A stretch of 64,000 nt of DNA from positions 248,001-312,000 of the forward strand of contig JAJOHG010000017.1 of the NCBI GenBank assembly GCA_021029095.1, given 5' to 3'. The notes below the pieces were generated by a model that worked only from the letters and a program-made list of their open reading frames with translations, was not told the origin of the DNA and ran no database searches. The first letter of the stretch is position 1; every line of letters starts with the position of its first letter. Below, one piece after another: positions 13,207 to 24,141 of this stretch. This DNA comes from Phellopilus nigrolimitatus (Eukaryota; Basidiomycota; Agaricomycetes; Hymenochaetales; Hymenochaetaceae). The position numbers and the translations under genes are program-made.

Positions 13207-14664
13207 TTACAGCTTCACCTGCAAGCCACTCTTGCCCTTCCCTTCCTCGACGACAGTGTTGATCAGCGTGCCCATTCCGGCCCCGATCCAGACGCGCACG
13301 TCGTCGCCGTGCTTTAAGAAGATGGGTGGCTTCTTAACAAAGCCGACGCCCTTGGGTAGTGCCAGGTCATGATGATCGAGCCGGGCTCGAGTGTTGTACC
13401 CTGTGAGAGCCATGCGATCGTCTGGCGGACGCTGAAGATCTGATCTCTATGTTGAGAAACAAATAAATTCAGTCTGAAGGTACCTCTATCTCATAAAAAT
13501 ATAAGTAGGCACGCACGCTGTGCTCCCGTCCTGAAGTTTCTCGCCGTTGACGAAGGTCTTAAGAGGGAGTACTTGTGGGTCCGGAATGGCCTTTGCAGCG
13601 ACGAGCACAGGGCCGATTGGCGTCGAGTTGTCTAAGAAAGAGTTAGGACGGCAACACCAGATATGGGGAAATATTCAAGATAAAGACTATAGCTGACTAG
13701 GAAAACGGGAAGAATATAGAGTAAAGTGTAGACGAACCAAAGCCTTCGAAAAACCCCACTGAGAAACTGACAGCTGATGGAAACGGAAAGACGTCTATAG
13801 TTATGCGGAAATGTCAGCACGGTAACATTCTTCATCGCACCGAGAAGGTCAACCTACGTCGTTGCCTGCGACATATCCGAGCACATAGTCTAGCGCATCC
13901 TTCTCTGACACATCCTTTGCAGGCTTTCCGATGACCACAGTCAGCTCAACCTGCGAAGAGTCAACGTGAGTACTCGTGTTGCCCTTGCACCCTAATTTAT
14001 ACAAACCTCGTAGTCGGGGAGATGTTTGTTGACTGGCTGTGCGGCTTTTGGCACCGTGATGATCGCCTCAGGGCCGATAAGTGTCGTTTTGGGTTTGTAG
14101 AAGAGGACAGGAGCGCTGTGCAGACAATGTAAGCTGACGTTGGTAGATACGAGACAGCATGTGCGATGCTTACGCTGGCTTCGCCATGTTCGCCTCCGCC
14201 TAGTATACGGAAAACTAGTCAGCGTACCAAGACATCATAGTATCGGCAACAAGTACGCACCGCATGGTCCGAGTAGTTCAGTCCAAGGCAACGCACGAGC
14301 TTCACCTCATCCCTCTCGAGCGGGGCCAACAGCTCCTTCACGGTTAGAATCGAGTTAGAGACCTGAGAACTAGGGTCAAGCGCAGATCCAACGATCTCGC
14401 GAGCTTCAATCGTCCTCCTCTCATTGTACGCAAGACCAACTATATGCACCAGCTAGTCAATATCTCACTTCTTTTAAATAAAGGGACGATTATACGGACT
14501 GTCGAGGTTTGCGTCAACTGGCTCGCCGATATGCACGCATGACGTCTCCGCAGCGACGAAGCGGATCAACCGAGTCCAACTCTGTCAGCACCAGCAGTTG
14601 ACGTCTTAGCGATGCATCACTACGATTCTGATCATTGACCACTTACAGTGCGAATGGGAGCCAT
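13207..14664 (-). CDS. fumarylacetoacetate hydrolase-family protein
   Basis: FAH-family enzymes hydrolyse or decarboxylate acylpyruvate-like substrates using a metal ion. From the N-terminus (MAPIRT) I read an N-terminal region with ILTVKELLAPLERDEVKLVR, the signature start CLGLNYSDHA, then PVLFYKPKTTLIGPEA, the metal-binding Glu region LPDYEVELTVVIGKPAKDVS, LDYVLGYVAGND, WLSQGTTLEPGSIIMT, and the end FVKKPPIFLKHGDDVRVWI. The size, about 290 residues, fits the short FAHD1/YcgM-like group rather than true fumarylacetoacetase. Within 13345-13365 two one-base insertions appear needed to explain the shift from SIIMT to GTTQ to GVGF. Substrate unknown. Confidence 0.85.
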
Positions 14665-15241
14665 AATATTGAAGGTGTAGTGGTACTAGCGGAAAGATGA
14701 AGGACATTGTGCATGGGAGCGAGTCTTATATATCATGAGACCGTGATTCTCAATATGACAACGCGCCGCGCACAAGAATCGAGCGAGCGGAGCGCGGGAG
14801 GCCGCCTTTTATCTCGGTCAATCCGTCCTCCTCGGGCATTATTGTGCGAGATGCTGGGCCAACATATATGCTTTCCCCTTGTAGTAGAAGCCTTCCGAGG
14901 ACATGCGCCGACTGCGACTTTGACGGACGGGTCCGACGGGATGTTGCAAAGCTTCGAATTCGTTGCTTAGTAGAGTGGAGATACGCGGGCCGCGACCCAA
15001 GCACCGGTACCCAAGACATTATTATTTTTTCCAACTTCGTGTGGTGTTTTCTATCAATACACAGTGACGATGGCGGAACTTACGAGGAAGAAGTCGTCTA
15101 AGTCGACTGCAGCGCGGCGGAACGACTGGCCAGTCAGCCCTTTGTTTGGTTTTTGTAAATAACACGCGTGGACGAACACGGACGCGAACACGAACCACTC
15201 ACATCATCTTCGACCTTTCAACAATCTGGCGCGTTATATCC
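14665..15241. promoter_or_regulatory. divergent intergenic region, FAH-family / CDC14-like
   Basis: 577 bases between divergent genes. Just before the plus-strand gene lies a short CGGACGCGAACACGAAC-like run of imperfect repeats (about 15165-15200). No reading frame here looks like protein. Confidence 0.3.
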
Positions 15242-16958
15242 ATGCAGCGCGTCCTGCAAGCTGCTCTCGACAAGGTGCGCGTATTTCCTTCGATCCGTTT
15301 AACGACGCTAAGCGGTATTTTCGATCCAGCTCGTTTCTCCTCGATCGTCCCACAGGACGCAAACAGACGCGCTCACCACGCTCGAACGCACTCTTGCCGA
15401 ACTGCTCTTGGCCGAAAATTTGCGTTCCAGAAAGGAAGAGCTAGCTCTTTTTCTGCAGCTACAGGACTCCTTTCAGTGTAATAGTATGTCAAGCCTAATG
15501 TCAACGTTATGGGCGAACGCTCACTTGAAGGCTCAGTTGCGTCTCGAACGCTTGCATGGCTGGTGTACCATACAAATGCATTGAGAAAGCTAAGCGATGG
15601 GAAGGAAGCTAGTTGTACGTCTACTACTCTTTGCTTCTGACATTTGCCCTGTACTCATATGCAGAACAGCAATTGATGGCGAAAAGGAGATTAACATGAC
15701 CATCCAGGCCCTGTCTTTACTGCAGGGCGTGGCACTGATCCATAAATCCAGTAAGGAGTATTTGGGAAGCAAATGCTCCATTGAAGTGAGATATATTATG
15801 TTTATTGGGAAGTGGCGCGACTGAATCAGTCTGAAAGGTCTTCCTTGAGTTGCTGTCTGTTTGCAGGCACTCAAAGCCATTTACGAATATGACGAACTCT
15901 CCGTCGAATGCAAACATGTCCATGGAACAACAGTGCAATCCATCGCTAGCATCAGCTATTCTTGATACCTTGCTTTGTGTTCTTGTTGACTCCCCGCCTG
16001 CGATCCGAGCATTTGAAGATGCCAAAGGGGTGGAGCTCATCGTTAAAACTCTCAAACGAGCTGCTATCCCACGAGATGTTCGGTAAGACCTCAATGGTAT
16101 TTTAATGATTGAAGCTGATGGCATTTTTAAAGGATAAAATGCCTTGAATTCCTCTATTTCTATCTCATGGACGAATCTTCGCCTGCGTGTCCATCCTCGT
16201 CAAAACAAGCTGCCAAGAAACCGTCATCTCCTACCAAGCAACGTGTAGCCCAGCCTTCTTTAACACAGGAGCAATCATTTTCTCAGCTGTCATCACCAAC
16301 AAAACGTTGCACTACTCGGCCGTCATCTCCTTCTAAGCCCTTATCAGGGTCGCTGCTTCGAGAGAGTTCCAAGACATCGTCTGCTTTCTCCTCGGGCTCT
16401 TCAACCTCAGACTCCTCTGGATCAGACTCTTCGGTTTCCTCCTTTAGTTCCTGGTCTCCCACGCCGACGCTGTCCGGCACGCCGCCGCGGTCGCCGACAA
16501 AACCATCTATCAGCAAGCTTCCAGAGATGCAGAACCAAGGCCCGCTTGCGATGCTCCGTAAGGATGTTGATTTTGTTCCGCTCAGCCCTAAAAAGGCGCA
16601 GATCTCCCAGCTAGGTCTAGGAAATCGCCGGGCGGGCGCAAAAGGTCCCGCGTCTCCGCTCAAACTTCCGAATGCGAGCAGCAGCAGCAGCGGGCTTGGC
16701 CAACGGCGGCCGAGTCCGCTAAGCCGCATGGCGTCTGAGGACACACTGATTTCGGATGCCGATGCTAATCTGAGCGCGCTTGGGAAATGCGGCGCTAGCG
16801 CTTTCGAAGAGGATGAACATGATGACGCCTTTACTGTCGATGATGTGCATACACGGACGACAGAGGAAAAGAAGGAGATCCTGGGGCAGCTCCTCGGCAA
16901 CGTCGATGCGCTTGTCGAGGGTGTTAAGAAAGCAGGGATCTGGGGGTTGGGCGACTAG
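15242..16958 (+). CDS. Cdc14-type septation initiation network protein (SIN, not the phosphatase)
   Basis: Fission-yeast Cdc14 binds the kinase Sid1 in the septation initiation network that triggers cytokinesis. The helical core reads TLERTLAELLLAENLRSRKE, VASRTLAWLVYHTNALRKLS, EINMTIQALSLLQGVALIHK, SKEYLGSKCSIEVLLELLS, ILDTLLCVLVDSPPAIRAFE and VELIVKTLKRAAIPRDVRIK, followed by CLEFLYFYLMDE; this matches the Pfam Cdc14 family. A tail of about 260 residues, rich in Ser, Pro and Lys, follows in one long exon (from 16138). It carries repeated S/T-P-x-K/R motifs and ends in a short helix (KKEILGQLLGNVDALVEGVK). The second exon joins in frame only if the acceptor near 15325 is used; the more obvious acceptor near 15355 would shift the frame. 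Confidence 0.83.
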
Positions 16959-18073
16959 CTGCCAACCCCAATACCATCACTTCCCCCTCTACTTCTCTCG
17001 ACTTGCCCGCGTTGGATCAACGGCCGTTAGCACAGCTATCTGGAACTAGCTTGCTTTGTATAATCGCCATGTTCCGCTGTTTTCGTTTTATTTATTATCT
17101 ATTGCCGTCTTGTTTAGAATCCCATGATCCCATGCATAATCACATTGCGTTGGTTGCTCCCGTCTGTCGACCGACTACCCGCGCTTAATTGTTGAATGAT
17201 CGACGAGCTGTGCAGATCGTCTAGAGCTGCTCTTGGCGGCTTCGAAGTGATCCCCTCGGTGGTCTGCTGCTCTTTGAGTCGCACGCATATACAAAAATAC
17301 GTAGACGATCTCTAAGTATATATACTCGACTATGAATAATTACAGAGTTGCGACGTTAAAGCAGGAGTCCAGCCGAGGCACCGGAGAGCTGCCGCTGGAA
17401 TTTGAATCTGAACGCGTCGCTCTGCTCGCAAGAAAGGTCTTAGTGTGCTGATTGGCTTCATGCGCGGAGCAATAGGTTGTGTATGCTACTGTCGTGCTCT
17501 TTCGGATTGCTATACTTAGTCTCAATTGAACATTGCCCAAATCAACGAAGAGAGCTTCTAGAGTGGCGTGTGATTCCGAGAGTTCCGATGGGCGAACCAT
17601 GGCTAAATTATTGCCCATAAGATTTATTGCATATGTAGAACTTTGTTGTTACAGCTGTAGCAAAGCTGATACGACTCGGCCCAGCAAGCACTCTGAAATG
17701 ATCGACGCGACAGTGATTTGCAGAGCGCGCCTGGCCGCTCGAAATCAATATTTTCCCATTGGCTACTGACTAGCCGACGGGGATGCAAACAGAGAAGGCC
17801 GAGCACGGACGTTCTTAAAAGTGCTTCAAGATATGACAGAGAACTGATTATGTGCAGAAGACACGAAGAAGCCTGCCGTCTATATCAATTTCATATTTAG
17901 AAAAGCGTTGGACGACGGTGACCATTGCCGTATCCATATCGCATGGAAGAGACGAAAATGATAGCGCGCAGTAAAAAAAAATGGTGTGATATAAGAAAAA
18001 ATATGCAGAGCAAGATCCATGAAGTCTCCGAAGGGAAAGGAAGCAGTGAACACGAAATAATATCTAAGAAAGA
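16959..18073. other. convergent intergenic region, no gene recognised
   Basis: 1.1 kb between the convergent CDC14-like and cytochrome b5 genes. Short open frames exist on both strands but have no recognisable motif or codon character. It should include both 3' UTRs; nothing else is visible. Confidence 0.4.
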
Positions 18074-18761
18074 TTATGCAGAACCAGAGTAAAAACGCCA
18101 CGCAAAGTAAGCGGCGAGCGCGCCGAGGGGAAGGAAGTAGCTGACGCTGAGTAACAGAAATAGAACCCGAGTCAGAATTGGTACAGCTGACGAGATAACG
18201 AACTGTAAACGTACTTCGACGCGGTCTGAGCGACAGGGGCCGCGGTACTGGGGGTGGTGGTCGCAGACTTCGTAGGAAGATCCTGTTGACAAAAGACAGT
18301 GAGGACGGTGATGACGTGGAAAATATTACAAGACGCACAGAACCCTGCTCGAAGTCACCAACAAGCATGTCGACAAGAAGCTCGCGCGCTTCGTCAGAGT
18401 GACCGACGTCCTCAAAGGCCTCGGTCGCGTCCTTTCCTGTAGAGTAACTCAGTGAACAGCCGACAGATAGTCACCACGTAGAACACGTACCAGCCTCAGC
18501 CAAGATCACTTCGTCTCCTCCGGGGTGCTGAGAGAAGCGCGTTATCAGCCCTTTGCAAGCGCAGCCTGCAAGGAGAAAAGGCCTTTACCTCATCAATGAA
18601 CTTCGAGACGGAGTAGACTGCAAGAAGACGGTCAGTTAGTCGCGTCAACACAAGAGAAAATCGCGAGACAACCGACCTTTGCCGTGAATGAGGACGTAGA
18701 GGTTATCCTTCTTGGTGTGATCCTTGAGCTCGGCGAGGGTGATGATTTTGGAGTCGGCCAT
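18074..18761 (-). CDS. cytochrome b5, ER tail-anchored
   Basis: Haem electron carrier on the cytosolic face of the ER; partner of fatty-acid desaturases, sterol enzymes and P450s. Exons give [68 protein letters not shown] and [14 protein letters not shown]. The two haem-ligating His lie in HPGG and VGHS. A Thr/Pro/Ala linker ([18 protein letters not shown]) leads to the C-terminal membrane anchor [18 protein letters not shown] and the end SGSA. The last intron (about 18142-18213) begins GTACGT and ends TTACTCAG. Length about 140 residues, normal for the family. The start ATG is followed directly by the family's usual beginning. Confidence 0.92.
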
Positions 18762-19495
18762 TTTGACGGGGAAGGCTCACGAGCTATGAGACAAGGTGAG
18801 GAGGAAGTGAAGGAAAGGGATGAGAGAAGAAGTCGTCCGATAGCCAACCACGGGTTTTAAATTAGGTGTTCAGAGAACGCTTCGGCTCAGTTTCTCACGG
18901 ATCTCACACCACTGCTGTTCTTGTTCTATGGACCACGAATTGCAGTGAAAAAAAGACATGTTCCTATCTGCTACAACAAAGTGAAACATGTACAGACATT
19001 GGGAAATAACTACTGATGAAACGGATCGTATGTATGCATCGGTTTAGTACTCGACTGCCCATCTCGAATGCAAAGATGCACTGGACGATCAAGCGTGGAC
19101 CAAGCTTCAAGATAATCTTCCACTTTGCAAGTAAAAGAGACGACTGCGAAGATGCCTGTGTCTCTAGGCATTAGCAAGTGGGTATTCACAATAGAAGGTG
19201 AGAAAACTGAAGCAGACAGGAAATAAGAAAGCACTGAATAAATTCCGTGTGTTCATAGTCGACAGCAAACGAGCAAAAAATTGCGCTTTGCTGATCTTAT
19301 ACGTGGCCTTGTATTCAGACTCCGCTTGTAATGTGCCGAACAAGCCACAGGAGAACCGTGCCACTCTGGGCCATCTCTTTGCCACTCTCTTCTACACCTC
19401 GGTTGTCATCGCGAGCTCCTGCTCCCCCTCGCCTCTGCGCATCGCGTACCATAACTTAGCATCACTCGGCGTTAGGCCAGTGTCAGTATCCAGCG
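18762..19495. other. divergent intergenic region, no gene recognised
   Basis: 734 bases between the cytochrome b5 gene and the next plus-strand gene. A poly-A-like stretch and AT-rich DNA lie near 18945-19010, and a C/T-rich run precedes the next start (about 19378-19440). I recognise no coding sequence. Confidence 0.35.
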
Positions 19496-19988
19496 ATGGA
19501 CTATGACTATGACGATGCACCAGACCTCCTTGGCCATATTCAGATGCCCGTCCGTCAACAGGAACAGAGCCTCCTGCTCTCTTTGTTTTACTCCATCACC
19601 TCCCTGGTCATTCTCATTGGTTTTTTGGGGGGCTGCCTTTATGTTCGCCACCGATATAATCTATGGAACGAGGACAGCCATAAGAAGTAGGTTTTATACT
19701 TTCCTTTTCTTTGCAATTTGAACACTTGATCTGATCCCCCTCAGAGCGATACGGCGGAAGTATGGCATCCCCGATGACAACAACGAGCCCTTCAACGTTG
19801 CTTATGCAAAAGTTATGAAACAGCGTAAGGATGAGGAGCAAAAGGCGGTACAGGGGACGGCGACTGTTCAGCCTTCGGTCAGACCCACGGTAGAGGGCAA
19901 TGCAGCTTCTGGAAGGCAGGAAAATGCAGGCCCTTCGATTCTACGGAGTCGCGCAATTCCCGCGCAATGTAGGCTGCTCTTCTACTAA
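19496..19988 (+). CDS. small single-span membrane protein, function unknown
   Basis: Exon 1 (19496-about 19688) encodes an acidic start MDYDYDDAPDLLGHIQMPVR, then a hydrophobic span SLFYSITSLVILIGFLGGCL and YVRHRYNLWNEDSHKK. After a short intron, exon 2 continues AIRRKYGIPDDNNEPFNVAY and AKVMKQRKDEEQK, then a polar tail to a stop at 19986-19988. The topology suggests an acidic N-terminus outside or lumenal and a basic cytosolic tail. I do not recognise a family. A donor-like GTAGGC sits just before the stop, so the tail could be longer (an exon near 20018-20080 would extend it with RFTDSVSEAQSGLPQS). Confidence 0.5.
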
Positions 19989-19999
19989 TTTACTTACTT

Positions 20000-22900
20000 T
20001 CGAAAGCTCATTCAGTTTCTATAGCTCGGTTCACGGATTCAGTCTCGGAAGCTCAGTCAGGCTTGCCGCAATCTCGGTAAGTTTGTTACGCTGTGGTATT
20101 TACCAAATGGAATTCACAGTTCTTTTTGAGTAGACTTCTTTTCCCGCCGCAGAAGTTGGGCTTCAGAGCCTCTCACAACGAGGTGGCTCAGCATGGTCCA
20201 AGCCATGACGCCAACAGATCAAGGCCTAGTGCAACCGCAGCAAAGGAGAACGTGTCAACCGCGACTCGGCGCAAGCGTGCTCTGGATAAAGATGACGGCG
20301 ATGAATCGAGTAAGAAATCACGCAAGGAACCGGCTGTGATCATCGACCTTAACGTTCCAAACGTTCAAGACGTCCCCATGGATGTGGTCGACGACGAAGT
20401 TATCGATCCTTCTATTCAAAGACCTAAGCGGGGTGCGAAGAGACAAGCTGACCCTGTGGAAGACATATCAAACAATGGCACAATCGGCAAAAAGGCTGGG
20501 AAGAGAGCGCGCAAGCAGTCGAGAAAAGTGTTTGGGGCGCTGTTCGACAAGGATGAGGAAGGAGACCAGTCGATGGACCTCGATCCCACCTCACGAGGGA
20601 AAAAGCGAGACAGGGCTGAGGCTGAGTCCTCATTTGGTGGTGATGACTCTCCTGGTGAACGGAGCCGAAAAAGCAGACGACAGAAGCGCAAGTCAGCGAC
20701 CCACATGGACGTGGACGTTGCCATCCAAACCCGAGGTACCAAGCGTAGTTTCGATGTCGAGTCAACTCTGGGCAGTGATGGAGAGGACGGCGCTGATGCC
20801 ACTCATTCAAAGGCTTCCCGGAAGCGCGGGAGGCGAATGGCGTCTGGGGCCGACGATTCAGCAGACATTTCCTTGGACGAGCCGGCTACTACTGTAGCGC
20901 GAGATTCTGTTTGCGAAGGTCGCAGGATTGGCGAGGAATGGCAGGCTAACGGGCAACTGTACAAAGTGGGACCAGACGGGCGTCGGTTACGACAAGTGCT
21001 TGTAAAGAAGCGTCGGTCTCGATTTAGCATGGTAAGCCCTGATGATTTCTTCTACTTTTTAGTATGTAAGGTCTGACCTTCTTGCCACTGCTAGCCCACG
21101 GATTCTCAACACCCTGATACGCAGTCCGAGTTGACGGTTCTAGTCGAAACATGGTTGAACGATGATGACCTAAAGGAAGCTGAAGAACGTGGCGATGTGT
21201 TCTCGTCACAGGCAAAGATGGAGGATTCTGGCGAAGTTGACGTATGTCTTTGGGCTATATCCCTTTTTCATGTGCTGATATATAATTTGTAGGATCTCGA
21301 ATCTCCTATAAAAGCGGGAAAGCAGCTTTTATGGTCCACTGCTCAGAAGGCCGTACCGGTACCGAAGAAACCTTTTCGACACTCCATCGTTACGACTGTC
21401 GGGTTCAACGTCAATCCTTTCGAGCGCCCTTCTCTTAGTGGTTATAACCGACGCACGTCGATGGCTTCCGATTCCTTCAGCCCCATAACGGACGGCTCGC
21501 CTTCTATACGCCAATCAAAATCTTACTCAAAATGGGAGAAACAGGATCTCGAGGCAGAAGCAATGGCGAAGTTGCGCAAGAAGCTGGAAGAAGAAGCGAA
21601 GGCTACGACACCCAATCCTAAGGTGTCATTCCACCTTCCCCCCGCAGTAGCTACGTCTTCAGGACCTGCGGCACCTTCGGTCGTGAATAGCTTTTCAGCA
21701 CCGGCTAGTATACTACCTGGGAAGCCGGACGGGTCTGCGCCAAAACCTTCTACGAGCAATATGTTCGCACCACCAGCATCTGCAACTACTCATAGTGATG
21801 TTGCGAAGGCGGCTGTTGGTTCATCATCCGCGACGGAGTCAAGCCAGCCTAAACCGCCGATAATGTCATTTGCTTCTACTCAGCCTGCTAAGGAGCAGAG
21901 CTCAGCACCTGATGTTAAATCAGCGTTTGGCACGTCTTCGCCTGCTGCATCATTGTTCGGATCAAAACCCGATGGCCAGTCTGCAGGCACAACACAGGCG
22001 ACTCCTTCAATTCCTAATTTCTTCGGGAACAAAAACAAATCTCCGGATGCTACGAGCACTTTCACGAGCGCTCCATCGACCAACCTGTTCGGTCCCAAAC
22101 CCACAGTAACTCCGACTGCGCCGACACCCACTCCATTATCGGCGACGCCTGGTGCACCTGATCTCTTTAGTATTAAGGGCGCTGCACAAGCAGACAAACC
22201 TCAACCGACAACCTCGAACCATACATCAGCTTTTGGTACTCCGTCCGGTGTGACTTTCCCGTCGGCTAAACCTGCAGGCGAGCCGTCTTCTACCGGTGGA
22301 TCGAATCCTTCCAGTGGATTCGCTGCCAGCAATGCTGCAGCACCAGCTTCGACTACGGTATCAAATGGTGCGGGAACTGGAGGGGCATCATCTCCCTTCG
22401 CTTTCATGTCTGCCGTTGCTAAGCAGACATCGGAAGCTCCTGAGAAGCCTGCTGAAAAGGCCTCCGCGGATGCCTCTTCCTCAGTGCCGAGGTTCAACTT
22501 TGGTTTTGCAGCAAAACCCGCTACCGCAGCTACGCCTTCCCCTGCATCGACACCGGCACCAACTGCATCAGAACCGCCTAAAATGGCACCGGCTCCTCCA
22601 CCATTTAGATTTAATGTCACTCCGCCTGTTCAGCCGTCAGCTGCGCAAAATGCTACAGAATCTGATATGGATGTTACTTCATCGGCACCTTCTACTCAGC
22701 CTTCACAAGCTGCGATGCCGTCACAACAAGGAGGTAACATTTTCGGTGGTGCTAGCAACGCCAGTGGAACGTCGATGGCTACAATGCCGTCACAACAAGG
22801 CGGCAGTGCCTTTGGTGGTATTAGTAACGTTAATCCAATGTCGACAGGCTCGTCGAATGCATCCAGTGCGCCGAAGATCGCTTTCCGTTTTGGCGAGTCA

Positions 22901-23551
22901 GGAAATGCCGCGACGAGTGCATTCGGAGGCTCAGCCAAGCCAGCAACGGCCTCGCCCTCACCCTCGCCATTCGGCGGTGGATCGAGTGCCCCGAATCCCT
23001 TTGGTTCGGCTGCTAGTGGGTCTACTGCTCAGAGCTCCTTCGGATCAGCTGCCAAGCCTGCGACTTTCCCTTCTTTTGGCGTTCCTTCCAGCAGTAATGC
23101 CCCGAGCGCCTTCGGAGCAGCGGCCATGTCTGCAGCACCGTCGCCCTCACCATTTGGTGCGCCCGCGAAGCCAGCGGGCGACGCGCCAAGGCCGCTTTTC
23201 GGCCTCCCTAACTCGGGTGCGAGCGCGGCGCCGCCGGCAGGCCAGCCCGCAGCAAGCGCCGAGAAGACAGGGTTCTCGTTCAACTTCGGCACCGGCGCGT
23301 CGGTACCCGCACCTGTGTCCTCTGCGCCCGCTCAGAATGGCGGGGGTGCGCCCAGTGCGTTCGGTGCGCCCTCGACGAGCTCGGCGCCGTTGTTTGCCTT
23401 TGGCAGCGCGGGCGGCGCGTCGAACGCCTTCGGGGCTAAGTCGGCGTTCGGCGCACCTGCAGGCACGTCGAACGCGAACTCGGGCGCCGCAACGAGCGCC
23501 TTCGGTTCTGGCTCTGCCTTTGGCAGCCAGGCGAATGGAGGCCAGAAGTAA
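20000..23551 (+). CDS. FG-repeat nucleoporin
   Basis: Nuclear pore protein whose disordered FG repeats bind transport receptors. The N-terminal part (20151-21032) is basic and charged (ATRRKRALDKDDGDESSKKS, SRKSRRQKRKS) and ends at a domain with EEWQANGQLYKVGPDGRRLR and VLVKKRRSRFSM. Short exons follow (SELTVLVETWLNDDDLKEAE; DLESPIKAGKQLLWSTAQKA). From 21461 a single exon of nearly 700 residues is Ser/Ala/Pro-rich with many FG cores: AFGTSS, LFGSKP, FFGNKN, LFGPKP, AFGGSA, PFGGGS, SAFGAP. This layout resembles yeast Nup1/Nup60 or fission-yeast Nup124. The 5' end is not settled: the exon at 20151 opens without an ATG in frame, and the upstream exons overlap the tail of the preceding small gene. 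The start given is approximate. Confidence 0.8.
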
Positions 23552-24141
23552 ATAAGTTATTGAAGGAGGGTAAGGCCATATTTAGTGCTCTATGTTGCCC
23601 CGCGTCGGACGTTTTATTTCATCACTCAACTCAAAATTTCGTCTTCTTGTATTATCATTTCTCTCATCGTCGCAATGCTTTGTTCCCTCCTCTTGTCATC
23701 GTCTGGTCCTTTTTTGCCTCTTTTCTTTTCTCTCCTGTACTATTAGTACTTAAAATACTCTCAGACCGCACAGTCGCGGTCGCACCTTGCCCCTGCATTG
23801 CCATTTTATCCAAATTAATGATTTTCGAGCTCGATTCTTCGAGACTCGTTTCCGCACGAAATCTGAGTGAATTATTGAAAGGAATGTGGACGTCGGTTCG
23901 TATAGGCTACCTACGCTGATGCTATTAGCAAGGAAGTTGTGGTTGTAGGGATGCAAAAAGGAAAGAAGCATGCGTGCTAGGGATGGGGATATGATATGAT
24001 GCAACGGAGTGTGAGTTTGAAGCTGAGACAAACTTGAAGAGAGGAAACAGAAATTGCACAATCGGACAAGGAACAAGACTACAAATTGAATGCGCAACAA
24101 ATTCAAGAAACAGACACGAAAAGAAACGCGAGCCAAGCAGC
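23552..24141. other. convergent intergenic region
   Basis: 590 bases between two convergent stop codons. The first half is T-rich and pyrimidine-rich (23620-23760), as in 3' UTRs. No gene is visible. Confidence 0.4.

Noticed and set aside
16283..16900. 205-codon antisense frame over the Cdc14-like tail
   Set aside because: It mirrors the Ser/Pro-rich tail and has no domain of its own.
22296..23555. 419-codon frame overlapping the nucleoporin exon in another frame
   Set aside because: It is an Arg/Pro/Leu-rich shadow of the FG-repeat coding frame.
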